11,372 bases of DNA, taken from contig JAEOUK010000692.1 in NCBI GenBank assembly GCA_016839385.1, positions 1-11,372 of the forward strand. Reading direction: 5' to 3'. This document shows, piece after piece, positions 1 to 6,723 of the stretch (within the stretch, counting starts at the first letter, position 1; each line of letters begins with the position of its first letter). The notes under the pieces were generated by a model that worked only from the letters and a program-made list of their open reading frames with translations, did no database searches and was not told the DNA's origin. The stretch is from Promethearchaeota archaeon (GTDB taxonomy: Archaea; Asgardarchaeota; Lokiarchaeia; Sigynarchaeales; MK-D1). Both the position numbers and the translations under genes were made by a program.

Positions 1-1021
1 GAAGAGGATCATCCATGACGATTTTATCCAGTGCATCACAAGTAGGTCCTGCAACTGCGCTCGGTACTTCCAGTCCTTGTTTAAAAGCCTTGAAATGATA
101 TTGAATATGGTCAAATATCACACCAGAAAAAGTATGGTAGACTCCATCATTGACATAATAAAATGGTCTTCCTTTCCGAATCGATTTTCCATTTACTTGC
201 ACAATAGAAGTCGCCGCATTCGCTACCAAATATCTACCAGGTTCAGCAATAATTTCATAAGAAGGATCGGGAAAATATTCGTCTAAGGCTTTATTGATGA
301 CATCCGCCATTTGATCAATCGCTGGAACTGTTTTATCATAAGGTGCTGGGAATCCCCCTCCAATATCAATAAGTTTGAGATTAATTCCATGGGATTTTGC
401 TTTATTAAACAGCTTGTTTACCAGTTCCAAAGCCTTTACATAGTTGTTAAAATTGGTGCATTGGCTTCCAACATGAAAGCTAATGCCTTTGACATCAAAA
501 CCAAGTTTTATTGCATAGTGAATCAAATCCATACACTCATTATAAGGAGCCCCAAATTTCGAGGATAACTCAACTATTGATCCATCGTTGGGGACATCCA
601 TACGTAAAATTAAGGTAGCAGAGCTGCAATATTTTGCGATTTTATCCAATTCCGCAAAATTATCAAAGGTCATAGCCATTTTTTTCATTTCTATTTTGTG
701 CAAAGAATTAAATCTCTTCACAGGATTAGCATAAATCACATTGTATTCCAGGAAATTTTCTTTTTCCTCTATCGATCCTAGAATGCTTGATTCTACCAAA
801 TTTAATTCTTCTATAGATGCCACATCAAAATTTGAACCACATTTGAATAAAGTGCGTATAATTTCTGGTTCGGGGTTTGCTTTTATAGCATAAAAAGGCT
901 TCACTTTAGGCATAAGGTTAACAAACTTCTCATAATTATCTCGAATGATTTTATGGTCGACAATCATTAATGGAGTGCCAAATTCTTCTGCAAATTTCAA
1001 TAATTCTTCATTAGTAGGCAT
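1..1021 (-). CDS. Ornithine decarboxylase-like PLP enzyme (group IV, alanine-racemase fold), C-terminus cut by window edge
   Basis: This enzyme probably decarboxylates ornithine to putrescine, the first step of polyamine synthesis, in the cytosol. I translated 340 codons from the minus strand; the frame is open to the window edge. Family motifs appear in the expected order: PFYAIKANPEP at 42-52 (K47 is the PLP lysine), FDVASIEE at 65-72, LSSKFGA at 152-158, SFHVGSQC at 181-188, DIGGGFP at 219-225, EPGRYLVA at 260-267, NDGVYHTF at 291-298 with FDH at 303-305, and GPTCDALD at 325-332. C328 and D329 match the Cys and Asp that complete the substrate site across the dimer. Together these fit ornithine decarboxylase better than diaminopimelate, arginine or carboxynorspermidine decarboxylase, although lysine use cannot be excluded. 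Roughly 50 or more C-terminal residues are missing, judged from family length. The ATG has a good SD at 1028-1034. The gene reads in the same direction as acs but has its own upstream gap. Confidence 0.9.
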   Translation of the reverse strand, partial: MPTNEELLKFAEEFGTPLMIVDHKIIRDNYEKFVNLMPKVKPFYAIKANPEPEIIRTLFKCGSNFDVASIEELNLVESSILGSIEEKENFLEYNVIYANPVKRFNSLHKIEMKKMAMTFDNFAELDKIAKYCSSATLILRMDVPNDGSIVELSSKFGAPYNECMDLIHYAIKLGFDVKGISFHVGSQCTNFNNYVKALELVNKLFNKAKSHGINLKLIDIGGGFPAPYDKTVPAIDQMADVINKALDEYFPDPSYEIIAEPGRYLVANAATSIVQVNGKSIRKGRPFYYVNDGVYHTFSGVIFDHIQYHFKAFKQGLEVPSAVAGPTCDALDKIVMDDPL

Positions 1022-1027
1022 GATAAT

Positions 1028-1034
1028 TCACCTC
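1028..1034 (-). promoter_or_regulatory. Shine-Dalgarno site of the decarboxylase
   Basis: On the minus strand this reads GAGGTGA, six bases before the ATG at 1021. It is the strongest ribosome-binding site in the window and fixes the start codon. Confidence 0.8.
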
Positions 1035-1102
1035 AATTTATTCTTTTCTAGTACCATTTATCCTATCATTTCACATGCAAATATTTTGTAAAAAATAAAA
1101 AT

Positions 1103-1112
1103 AGATATAAAA
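1103..1112 (-). promoter_or_regulatory. Candidate TATA box for the decarboxylase gene
   Basis: The minus strand reads TTTATATCTA here, within an AT-rich gap. With normal archaeal spacing, transcription would start near 1081 and give a leader of about 60 nt. A second AT-rich element near 1080-1090 (ACAAAATATT) is an alternative. Neither is distinctive in such AT-rich DNA. Confidence 0.3.
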
Positions 1113-1141
1113 AAATTGAATTAAAAATTGGGTTTAAAAAA
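1109..1141 (-). terminator. Poly-T terminator downstream of acetyl-CoA synthetase
   Basis: Directly after the acs stop codon, the minus strand carries three T-runs of 6, 5 and 7 bases (1136-1141, 1123-1127, 1109-1115) and no convincing hairpin. This matches the U-tract termination signal typical of archaea. It would isolate acs from the decarboxylase gene downstream. Confidence 0.5.
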
Positions 1142-3175
1142 TTAGAACTCGATTTTTCCGAGTTTCTTGCGGTCTTCAATCAAACCCTCTACAACCTCTG
1201 GGTTCGCTAAGGTCATGGTGTTACCAATGTCACCTTCGATTGCGATGGCTTTCAAGATTCGTCGCATGATCTTACCAGATCGGGTTTTTGGCAGGGCTGC
1301 AGTAAACATGATAATTTCAGGATATACCGCTGGTCCAGCTACTGCACGAACATGTGTTTGAATCTCTTTCTTGAGTTCATCTGTTCCCTCTACTCCTGTC
1401 ATCAAGGTTACGTAGGCAAAAATGGTGCTTCCCTTAATTGGATGAGGATACGGACACACAGCAGTTTCAGCTACTGCTGGATGTGAGTTTACTGCTGCTT
1501 CTACCTCCGCAGATCCCAAACGGTGACCAGACACTTTAATAACATCGTCAGATCGACCTAGAATGAAGTAATAACCCTCTTCATCGATTTGAGCATAATC
1601 ACCTGTAAAATAGTGACCAGGGAATTTGCTAAAGTAGGTCTGAATGAATCTATCGTGCTGTCCCCATACAGTCCTCATTAAACCAGGCCATGGCATATCA
1701 TACGCAAAATATGCTTGTGTCATTGGCTTAGTAACCTTTTTGCCATCATCATCTAAAAGTACTGGATTAATTCCGAAGAATGGGAATGTGCAAGAGCCCG
1801 GTTTCATTGGAGTAATTGGTCCTAAGTTGACCATCATGTAGCTACCTGTTTCAGTTTGCCAATATGAATCCACAATAGGTCGTCCAACTGGTTTATCGCC
1901 CGAAGTTCCTTTTCCGACAACATCCCAATACCATTTCCATTCTGGCCAGTTGCAAACTTCACCTACAGTTCCTAACATTTTTATTTTACTTAAGTCCCAT
2001 TTGGTAACATTCTGATTACCTTTTGACATGAGAGCACGGATTGCAGTTGGTGCTGTATAGAAATGAGTAACACCTAATTTTTCAGATAATTCCCAGAATC
2101 GACCATCGTGTGGCCAGGTAGGAACACCTTCATACATCACAGTAATTGCACCTAATGCTAATGGAGCGTAGATGATTTGTGTGTGACCTGTAATCCATCC
2201 GATATCAGCAGTACAATACCAAACATCTCTTTCTGATGGTTTTACACCTTTTAAGTCAATCAAACAGGTATAATCCCAGACATATTTGTTTGTGGACATC
2301 CCATAAACTAAGAAGCCACCAATTGTGTGTACTGCACCTTTTGGTTTACCAGTGGTTCCAGAGGTGTATAAGATGAACAACGGGTCTTCAGAGTCCATGA
2401 TTTCATATGGACATACATCAGATTGTTGTTCCATCAATGCGGTGAAGTCTACATCTTTTTCATATGTGTAAGTTTCTCCACCAGTTAACTTAACTACAGC
2501 AACATGTTCAATGCTTGGGCATGTTTCAATTATTCCTTCTAAGTTATTTTTCATTGGACGGGGTCGTCCTGCTCGTCGCACTTCATCAGTTACTACTAAT
2601 ACTTTACATTCACTATCATCAATTCGGTCTTTTACAGACTCAGCAGAGAATCCACCGAACACAATGGAGTGAATTGCACCAATTCGAGCGCATGCGAGCA
2701 TAACAACGGCTAATTGGTCAATCATAGGCATCCAAATACAGACACGATCGCCTTTTTTGACACCTAAGGATTTCAATGCATTTGCAGCTTTATTTACAGC
2801 TGCAAGTAAGGTTTTGTAAGTATATTTTACAATTCCATCTTCAACATTTTCAGTTTCTGCTACCCAAATTAAAGCGGTTTCGTCTCCATAACCTGCTTTG
2901 ATCCACCGATCTAAGCCGTTATTTGTCACGTTTAGTTTACCATCGACAAACCACTTTCCGATAAAGTCGTCATCAGTCTTTCCAGTCCATACCTTAGTAT
3001 AAGGTGCGTCCCAGTCAACCATTTTAGCTTCTTCAGCCCAGAATTTTTCTGGATTCTTAACGGATTCCTTCCACATGGTTCGATATTGATCCATGTTTTT
3101 AATTCGGGCATTTTTAGCTAATTCAGGATTTGGATAGTATTTTTTTTCTCGTTCTCGTTCAGTTTCTGTTGTCAT
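1142..3175 (-). CDS. acs: Acetyl-CoA synthetase, AMP-forming
   Basis: The enzyme activates acetate with ATP and CoA to acetyl-CoA, via acetyl-AMP, in the cytosol. At 677 residues it is near the usual length of about 650. The N-terminal segment FWAEEAKMVDWDAPY is the typical ACS N-terminal domain. The nucleotide-binding loop ILYTSGTTGKPKG lies near 265-278, YWQTETG follows, YFTGDYAQIDEEGYY is near 520, SGHRLGSAEVE marks the hinge region, and PKTRSGKIMRR near 630 holds the catalytic, acetylation-sensitive lysine. The acyl-pocket tryptophan of YWQTETG and the Thr of WITGH are kept, favouring acetate over longer acids. Oddities are VGEV in place of the usual VGEP, and Tyr in place of the first Trp of WWQTETG. 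A TTG two codons upstream (3181) is possible, but AGTGAT at 3182-3187 is six bases from the ATG and only abuts the TTG, so I chose the ATG. Confidence 0.95.
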   Translation of the reverse strand: MTTETEREREKKYYPNPELAKNARIKNMDQYRTMWKESVKNPEKFWAEEAKMVDWDAPYTKVWTGKTDDDFIGKWFVDGKLNVTNNGLDRWIKAGYGDETALIWVAETENVEDGIVKYTYKTLLAAVNKAANALKSLGVKKGDRVCIWMPMIDQLAVVMLACARIGAIHSIVFGGFSAESVKDRIDDSECKVLVVTDEVRRAGRPRPMKNNLEGIIETCPSIEHVAVVKLTGGETYTYEKDVDFTALMEQQSDVCPYEIMDSEDPLFILYTSGTTGKPKGAVHTIGGFLVYGMSTNKYVWDYTCLIDLKGVKPSERDVWYCTADIGWITGHTQIIYAPLALGAITVMYEGVPTWPHDGRFWELSEKLGVTHFYTAPTAIRALMSKGNQNVTKWDLSKIKMLGTVGEVCNWPEWKWYWDVVGKGTSGDKPVGRPIVDSYWQTETGSYMMVNLGPITPMKPGSCTFPFFGINPVLLDDDGKKVTKPMTQAYFAYDMPWPGLMRTVWGQHDRFIQTYFSKFPGHYFTGDYAQIDEEGYYFILGRSDDVIKVSGHRLGSAEVEAAVNSHPAVAETAVCPYPHPIKGSTIFAYVTLMTGVEGTDELKKEIQTHVRAVAGPAVYPEIIMFTAALPKTRSGKIMRRILKAIAIEGDIGNTMTLANPEVVEGLIEDRKKLGKIEF

Positions 3176-3181
3176 ATTCAA

Positions 3182-3187
3182 ATCACT
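3182..3187 (-). promoter_or_regulatory. Shine-Dalgarno site of acs
   Basis: The minus strand reads AGTGAT, six bases before the ATG at 3175. It decides for this ATG over the TTG at 3181. Confidence 0.6.
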
Positions 3188-3198
3188 TAAGAAAATTT

Positions 3199-3212
3199 TT
3201 TTCGATCGAAAA
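3199..3212. promoter_or_regulatory. 14-bp perfect palindrome upstream of acs, possible operator
   Basis: The sequence TTTTCGATCGAAAA is a perfect inverted repeat centred about 30 bases upstream of the acs start codon. This is where a transcription start or 5' leader would lie. A dimeric repressor site is one reading. Chance in AT-rich DNA is another, because only the CGATCG core is informative. Confidence 0.3.
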
Positions 3213-3340
3213 TTGCTTTATTCTTTCTAAAAAAGTTGTTTTTGTTTTTGGTGAATGGAATAAAAATTTTTTGAGATAATTTAATTACGGGGAAACTTGT
3301 GGGGAGGAAGTTGTGTAAAATGAAAATGATTTTTGGGTCT

Positions 3341-3350
3341 AATATATACA
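3341..3350 (+). promoter_or_regulatory. Candidate TATA box for the small membrane protein gene
   Basis: AATATATACA fits an archaeal TATA element. Usual spacing puts the transcription start near 3370, about 18 bases before the ATG at 3388. This supports the small downstream gene being real. Confidence 0.45.
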
Positions 3351-3387
3351 TAATCCCGTAATAGAATTATAGATTGTTAGTGAGAAA

Positions 3388-3720
3388 ATGTCCGAGAATA
3401 AACAAAAATCAGAGAGTAAATACGTATGGATTGGTATCGTCGTCGGTTTTACAGATGGGTGCATAGGACCTCTTGCGTTTATGATATACCTAAATCATGA
3501 AGGGTGGGATTGGGCATCATACTTATTGGCGATACTCGGGATTCTGTTGCTAATTGGAATTGGGATACTCGTCAAAAATAATCTTAGATCATATATCGTG
3601 GGAGTCGTAATAGGAATTCCAGTAGGATTTTTCATTACTGTAGTAGTTAAAGTACTAATAGATGAAATTTCCATAAAACTCTATTATGGATTAAATATAT
3701 TAATTTCTACCAGGTATTAG
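3388..3720 (+). CDS. Small three-helix membrane protein of unknown function
   Basis: I do not recognise this 110-residue protein. A short charged N-terminus, rich in Lys, Glu and Ser (1-11), is followed by three hydrophobic segments at about 12-34, 44-62 and 68-91. These are rich in Gly, Ile and Val (for example VGVVIGIPVGFF), and a short tail follows. Helix 1 contains D23, G24 and P28, and helix 3 holds P78. The composition looks like a genuine integral membrane protein rather than a shadow frame. Support for expression comes from the TATA-like box at 3341 and a weak GTGAG at 3380-3384, only three bases from the ATG. The gene is monocistronic and faces the minus-strand membrane-protein operon. 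Its TAG overlaps the TAA of that operon. Confidence 0.6.
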   Translation: MSENKQKSESKYVWIGIVVGFTDGCIGPLAFMIYLNHEGWDWASYLLAILGILLLIGIGILVKNNLRSYIVGVVIGIPVGFFITVVVKVLIDEISIKLYYGLNILISTRY

Positions 3721-4643
3721 GATTGTTCTTTTTTGAAGATCTTATCCTTGATTGTTTGAGAATGAAATTCACGACTTTGCTTAAGCAATCGGAGAAAATG
3801 TACCGCAAAAAATATTCCAATGGGATTAAGGATTATTCCCACTATCCATAGGAGATTACCTACTAATTTCATCCACCCTTCAAAGTCAAAAGCACTCCAA
3901 TTCAGCCATACATATGTCTGTATCACGATTCCAATGCAAACTATATTGAAAACACTGAAAGCAATGAGTATAATTTGTTCCCAATTTTTTTCTCCATAAA
4001 ATCGAAATATAATACCTACAACCACTTCTAAAATAAAGATTCCGCCATATACATATACAAAAATCTGCATTGCGTTAATTACATCCATTCTGAAATTAGG
4101 ATATAAAATATCTGTTTGGATCGTTAGCAAATATCGATATAAGTAAAATAAAATTAAGGGAAGATGAGCCATAACTGCTGCATTAGTTTTGATCTCTATA
4201 CCAATTTCATTCTTATCGTATTCCGGGATTTCAACAGCGCGCGGATTTTTAGCACGACGAATCTTATTGACATCTCCCACAAACATCATACCAAAAAAAG
4301 TACCTGTGGGTATTATTGGAAGAGACAATACTGCAAGGATTATTCCAAGAATTCTACACCAATTACAGCGATATAACCAAATAAAAGCAATTGCATAACA
4401 AAAATGAACTCCCCCAACTGTTAGTAGTCCAATTGAGATTGCGCGGAACAAAGGATAATTATTAACAGTAAATGGAGGAATAGCATCAATTTGTAAGTCA
4501 TTGAGAATAATATATGCAAAAGTAAATAGAATTATACCAAATAACAATTCATAACATGCAAGAACAATCATATCTCCTACAGCTTGAGCAACTTTGTTCT
4601 CTTTATGTCTTGGTATCATGGTTTCATGCGTAGGATCAATCAT
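3717..4643 (-). CDS. Seven-helix membrane protein of unknown function, coupled to the surface enzyme gene
   Basis: The 308-residue protein has about seven hydrophobic segments, near 24-48, 63-91, 95-123, 154-174, 186-212, 219-244 and 254-284. A polar loop lies near 124-150 and a Lys/Glu-rich tail at the end. The stretch RILGIILAVLSLPIIPTGTF resembles the 'R-I-L-x-I-x-L-A-x-L-S-L-P-x-x-P-x-G-T' pattern seen in several small uncharacterised bacterial and archaeal membrane families, so part of it may belong there. No catalytic or transport motif is visible. The start is the ATG at 4643: it overlaps the TGA of the preceding gene (ATGA) and has GGTGGG at 4651-4656, seven bases upstream. An upstream GTG at 4655 lies inside that SD and is rejected. 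Overlap implies coupled translation and a shared task with the upstream anchored enzyme, perhaps at the membrane. That role is inferred. Confidence 0.8.
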   Translation of the reverse strand: MIDPTHETMIPRHKENKVAQAVGDMIVLACYELLFGIILFTFAYIILNDLQIDAIPPFTVNNYPLFRAISIGLLTVGGVHFCYAIAFIWLYRCNWCRILGIILAVLSLPIIPTGTFFGMMFVGDVNKIRRAKNPRAVEIPEYDKNEIGIEIKTNAAVMAHLPLILFYLYRYLLTIQTDILYPNFRMDVINAMQIFVYVYGGIFILEVVVGIIFRFYGEKNWEQIILIAFSVFNIVCIGIVIQTYVWLNWSAFDFEGWMKLVGNLLWIVGIILNPIGIFFAVHFLRLLKQSREFHSQTIKDKIFKKEQS

Positions 4644-6637
4644 AACTCTACCCACCTATATGAGTTTATTTGATTAGCAAATATCAGAACCTCTTGTAAA
4701 GTGCCAGGAACGAGAAAATACTCATGTTCTGAAGAATATTTCACTCCATCCTCTCTATATTCAATAGAGTTAGACCTCCAATTTGCTGCAAGGTGTCTAA
4801 TGGTTACATTTTTTACAATTCCATACTCACCATTTGGATTATAAACCATGCCATTACATGCCGCTAGGAGGATAATCCATTCGGATTCACTTCCGTATAA
4901 AGTAGAATAATAATCTTCACGTTCTAATTCAATTGTTTGATTTTCTAGTAATGCTGGGGAGTAACATATATTACTCCAATTATCAGTAAAAGTGATTGCA
5001 ATCTCATTTTTATCTGAAACACTAGAAGTTCTAATTGTATTTAAATCGGATTCTGTTATATATGTAGCATTTGTATGATCTGAAAAATCCATGTCATAGA
5101 ATCCCCGAAAACTAAAGTTGATTTTATAATATTCTTGGAACCAATCTGATGTGCTTAAATTCATGTGATAAACGCTTGTTTGGACTGGATATAATAATTC
5201 ATATTCAGCTCTTTGTTCAACATCCAAGGACAATCCGAATATAGACTCCAAATTTGGTAATGTCAATGTTCCTAAATTCGTGGAATTAATGAACGAACTT
5301 GATTCATTTAGGACTTGAGATGTATAAGGATTAATTTGTATTCCACTCGAGTAGGGATTTCCTGGTTTTGAAGTGATATTTCCGATTATTTCATTACATA
5401 TAGTCAAAGCGCTATGAGTTTTATTCATACCATACCAGAACTCAATAAATCGTGGGGATATTCCAGTAGTATCGGTAACTTGAGCTTCCCACACATATTT
5501 CTTTGCTTGAAGCAATTTGCCATCTACTCCGTTGACACGATATTGCCCCCATTCCCGGTATTCAGATTCATTAATAATACCTAATGCGTAACTATGATTA
5601 AGTAATAATTCCGTAGCTTGAGTGATAGTCATCGCATTATAGATACGTGCCAGCATAGATCCATCGTCAGTCCAACCTCCACCATCACCCATCCATGTCC
5701 AAAATGTGTGATATTGAGCTGCAACCCATTCAGTTTCTGGAATATATTTAGACATGGGTTCTACATACCCTCTATCTATGCAAAAATCATAGAAATCTTC
5801 AAGGGTCATGAATAGATTTCCTTGTTTTTCTAATTCAACATGACGAGCTTCTAAATTGGATTGTTTTAAAGGATTGAAATTGAAATCTTGAGCAGTATCG
5901 AATGAACCTAATCCTCCCGTATTGATTTTTTCACCATCCTGTGTGTATATTTGATGATGGTATACACCAGCTTCAAAAGTGGGAAACCAGGGAATCATAA
6001 ACACATTTTTCTTTACTCCTCTGAAATCCCATTCGAGTACTGGTTGTTCTGGATAATAATTAAAATAGCCTAACTGTTCTATTGACACAATGGCAGCTTC
6101 ATGTGGACTATTTTCTCCCAAAGCTTGAGCAAAAGCAGGTAGCCATTGACCTTCCTGCATTAAAATCAATTTCGATTGTCTTAAACCATATTCTTGCATC
6201 CTAACAGTTGTATAGTTTAAACTTTCCTTGAAATTTTTAACAGGATAAGGAACTTGAAAAGAATCCGAATATTGAACTATGATTAATTCCAGTTGTCCCG
6301 CGATATTTTGGCGTTTGATTTCATTATATAAAGTAGGATAATAATCATGTACATACTCAATGAGCATAAATTGACATTCCACTGTATAATTCCAAGTCGA
6401 ATGATTACCATACATGTACACAACATGCTGTAAAGAATTCTCCACAATTTGTGGATAGACTTCTTCGTTACCAGCGCGATACTGAAGGTTATAATGATAG
6501 TAACTTGTGCTGATAAGGGGATGATTTGTCCATATTATAATTCCAGGTACTAACACTCCTAATGTCACTATGCTTGTGATTATACCTGCACCAAAAATTG
6601 ATCTTGAAAATTTTTTAGAAGACCTTACCATAGTCAT
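4640..6637 (-). CDS. Membrane-anchored extracellular protein, GH38/GH57-like glycoside hydrolase/deacetylase superfamily
   Basis: This 665-residue protein has one N-terminal hydrophobic segment at about 12-36, preceded by basic residues (KKFSR). It is probably a signal anchor with the rest outside the cell. Fifteen N-x-S/T sequons spread over the outer part fit heavy N-glycosylation. Residues about 60-330 recall the beta/alpha barrel of GH38 and GH57 enzymes: a QFMLIEYVHDYYP helix, GQLELIIVQY near 114, a following P-Y-P and QEY-G-L segment, QEGQWLPAFAQAL near 162, then FEAGVYHH and FMTLEDFYDF. In GH57 enzymes the matching strand often reads WLPE; here it is WLPA, so a catalytic role is not assured. 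The C-terminal 300 residues look beta-rich. The substrate is unknown; polysaccharide or glycoprotein glycans are plausible. It is first in a two-gene operon and divergent from a transporter. A second ATG at 6631 is an equally possible start, because the only weak SD (GGT) fits it better. Confidence 0.6.
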   Translation of the reverse strand: MTMVRSSKKFSRSIFGAGIITSIVTLGVLVPGIIIWTNHPLISTSYYHYNLQYRAGNEEVYPQIVENSLQHVVYMYGNHSTWNYTVECQFMLIEYVHDYYPTLYNEIKRQNIAGQLELIIVQYSDSFQVPYPVKNFKESLNYTTVRMQEYGLRQSKLILMQEGQWLPAFAQALGENSPHEAAIVSIEQLGYFNYYPEQPVLEWDFRGVKKNVFMIPWFPTFEAGVYHHQIYTQDGEKINTGGLGSFDTAQDFNFNPLKQSNLEARHVELEKQGNLFMTLEDFYDFCIDRGYVEPMSKYIPETEWVAAQYHTFWTWMGDGGGWTDDGSMLARIYNAMTITQATELLLNHSYALGIINESEYREWGQYRVNGVDGKLLQAKKYVWEAQVTDTTGISPRFIEFWYGMNKTHSALTICNEIIGNITSKPGNPYSSGIQINPYTSQVLNESSSFINSTNLGTLTLPNLESIFGLSLDVEQRAEYELLYPVQTSVYHMNLSTSDWFQEYYKINFSFRGFYDMDFSDHTNATYITESDLNTIRTSSVSDKNEIAITFTDNWSNICYSPALLENQTIELEREDYYSTLYGSESEWIILLAACNGMVYNPNGEYGIVKNVTIRHLAANWRSNSIEYREDGVKYSSEHEYFLVPGTLQEVLIFANQINSYRWVEL
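4651..4656 (-). promoter_or_regulatory. Internal Shine-Dalgarno site of the operon's second gene
   Basis: The minus strand reads GGTGGG, seven bases before the ATG at 4643 and inside the end of the preceding gene. It fixes the start and shows that the second gene can be initiated on the shared transcript. Confidence 0.6.
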
Positions 6638-6723
6638 ACTACCGATATAGGAACGTTAATATTATACTGATTATCAATTCCATTTCTATTAAAACTTAAA
6701 ATTTTGATACAGATGATTAAATA
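6638..6723. promoter_or_regulatory. Divergent intergenic region between surface enzyme operon and transporter
   Basis: This 86-bp gap must hold promoters for both directions. It is AT-rich, with several weak TATA-like stretches such as TTAATATTATAC near 6657-6668, but none stands out. I see no clear inverted repeat. A weak TGAT at 6714-6717 lies six bases before the transporter ATG. The arrangement allows joint control of the enzyme operon and the transporter. Confidence 0.4.

Noticed and set aside
77..568. Open frames on the plus strand opposite the decarboxylase
   Set aside because: They lie wholly antisense to a gene with a complete series of ODC motifs, have no family-like features, and are shadow frames.
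4164..4398. Two overlapping plus-strand open frames of about 70 codons
   Set aside because: Both are antisense to the seven-helix membrane protein, which has an SD and a coupled start. Their translations look arbitrary.
4653..4655. GTG as start of the seven-helix membrane protein
   Set aside because: It lies inside the SD for the ATG at 4643, which also forms the ATGA overlap with the preceding stop.
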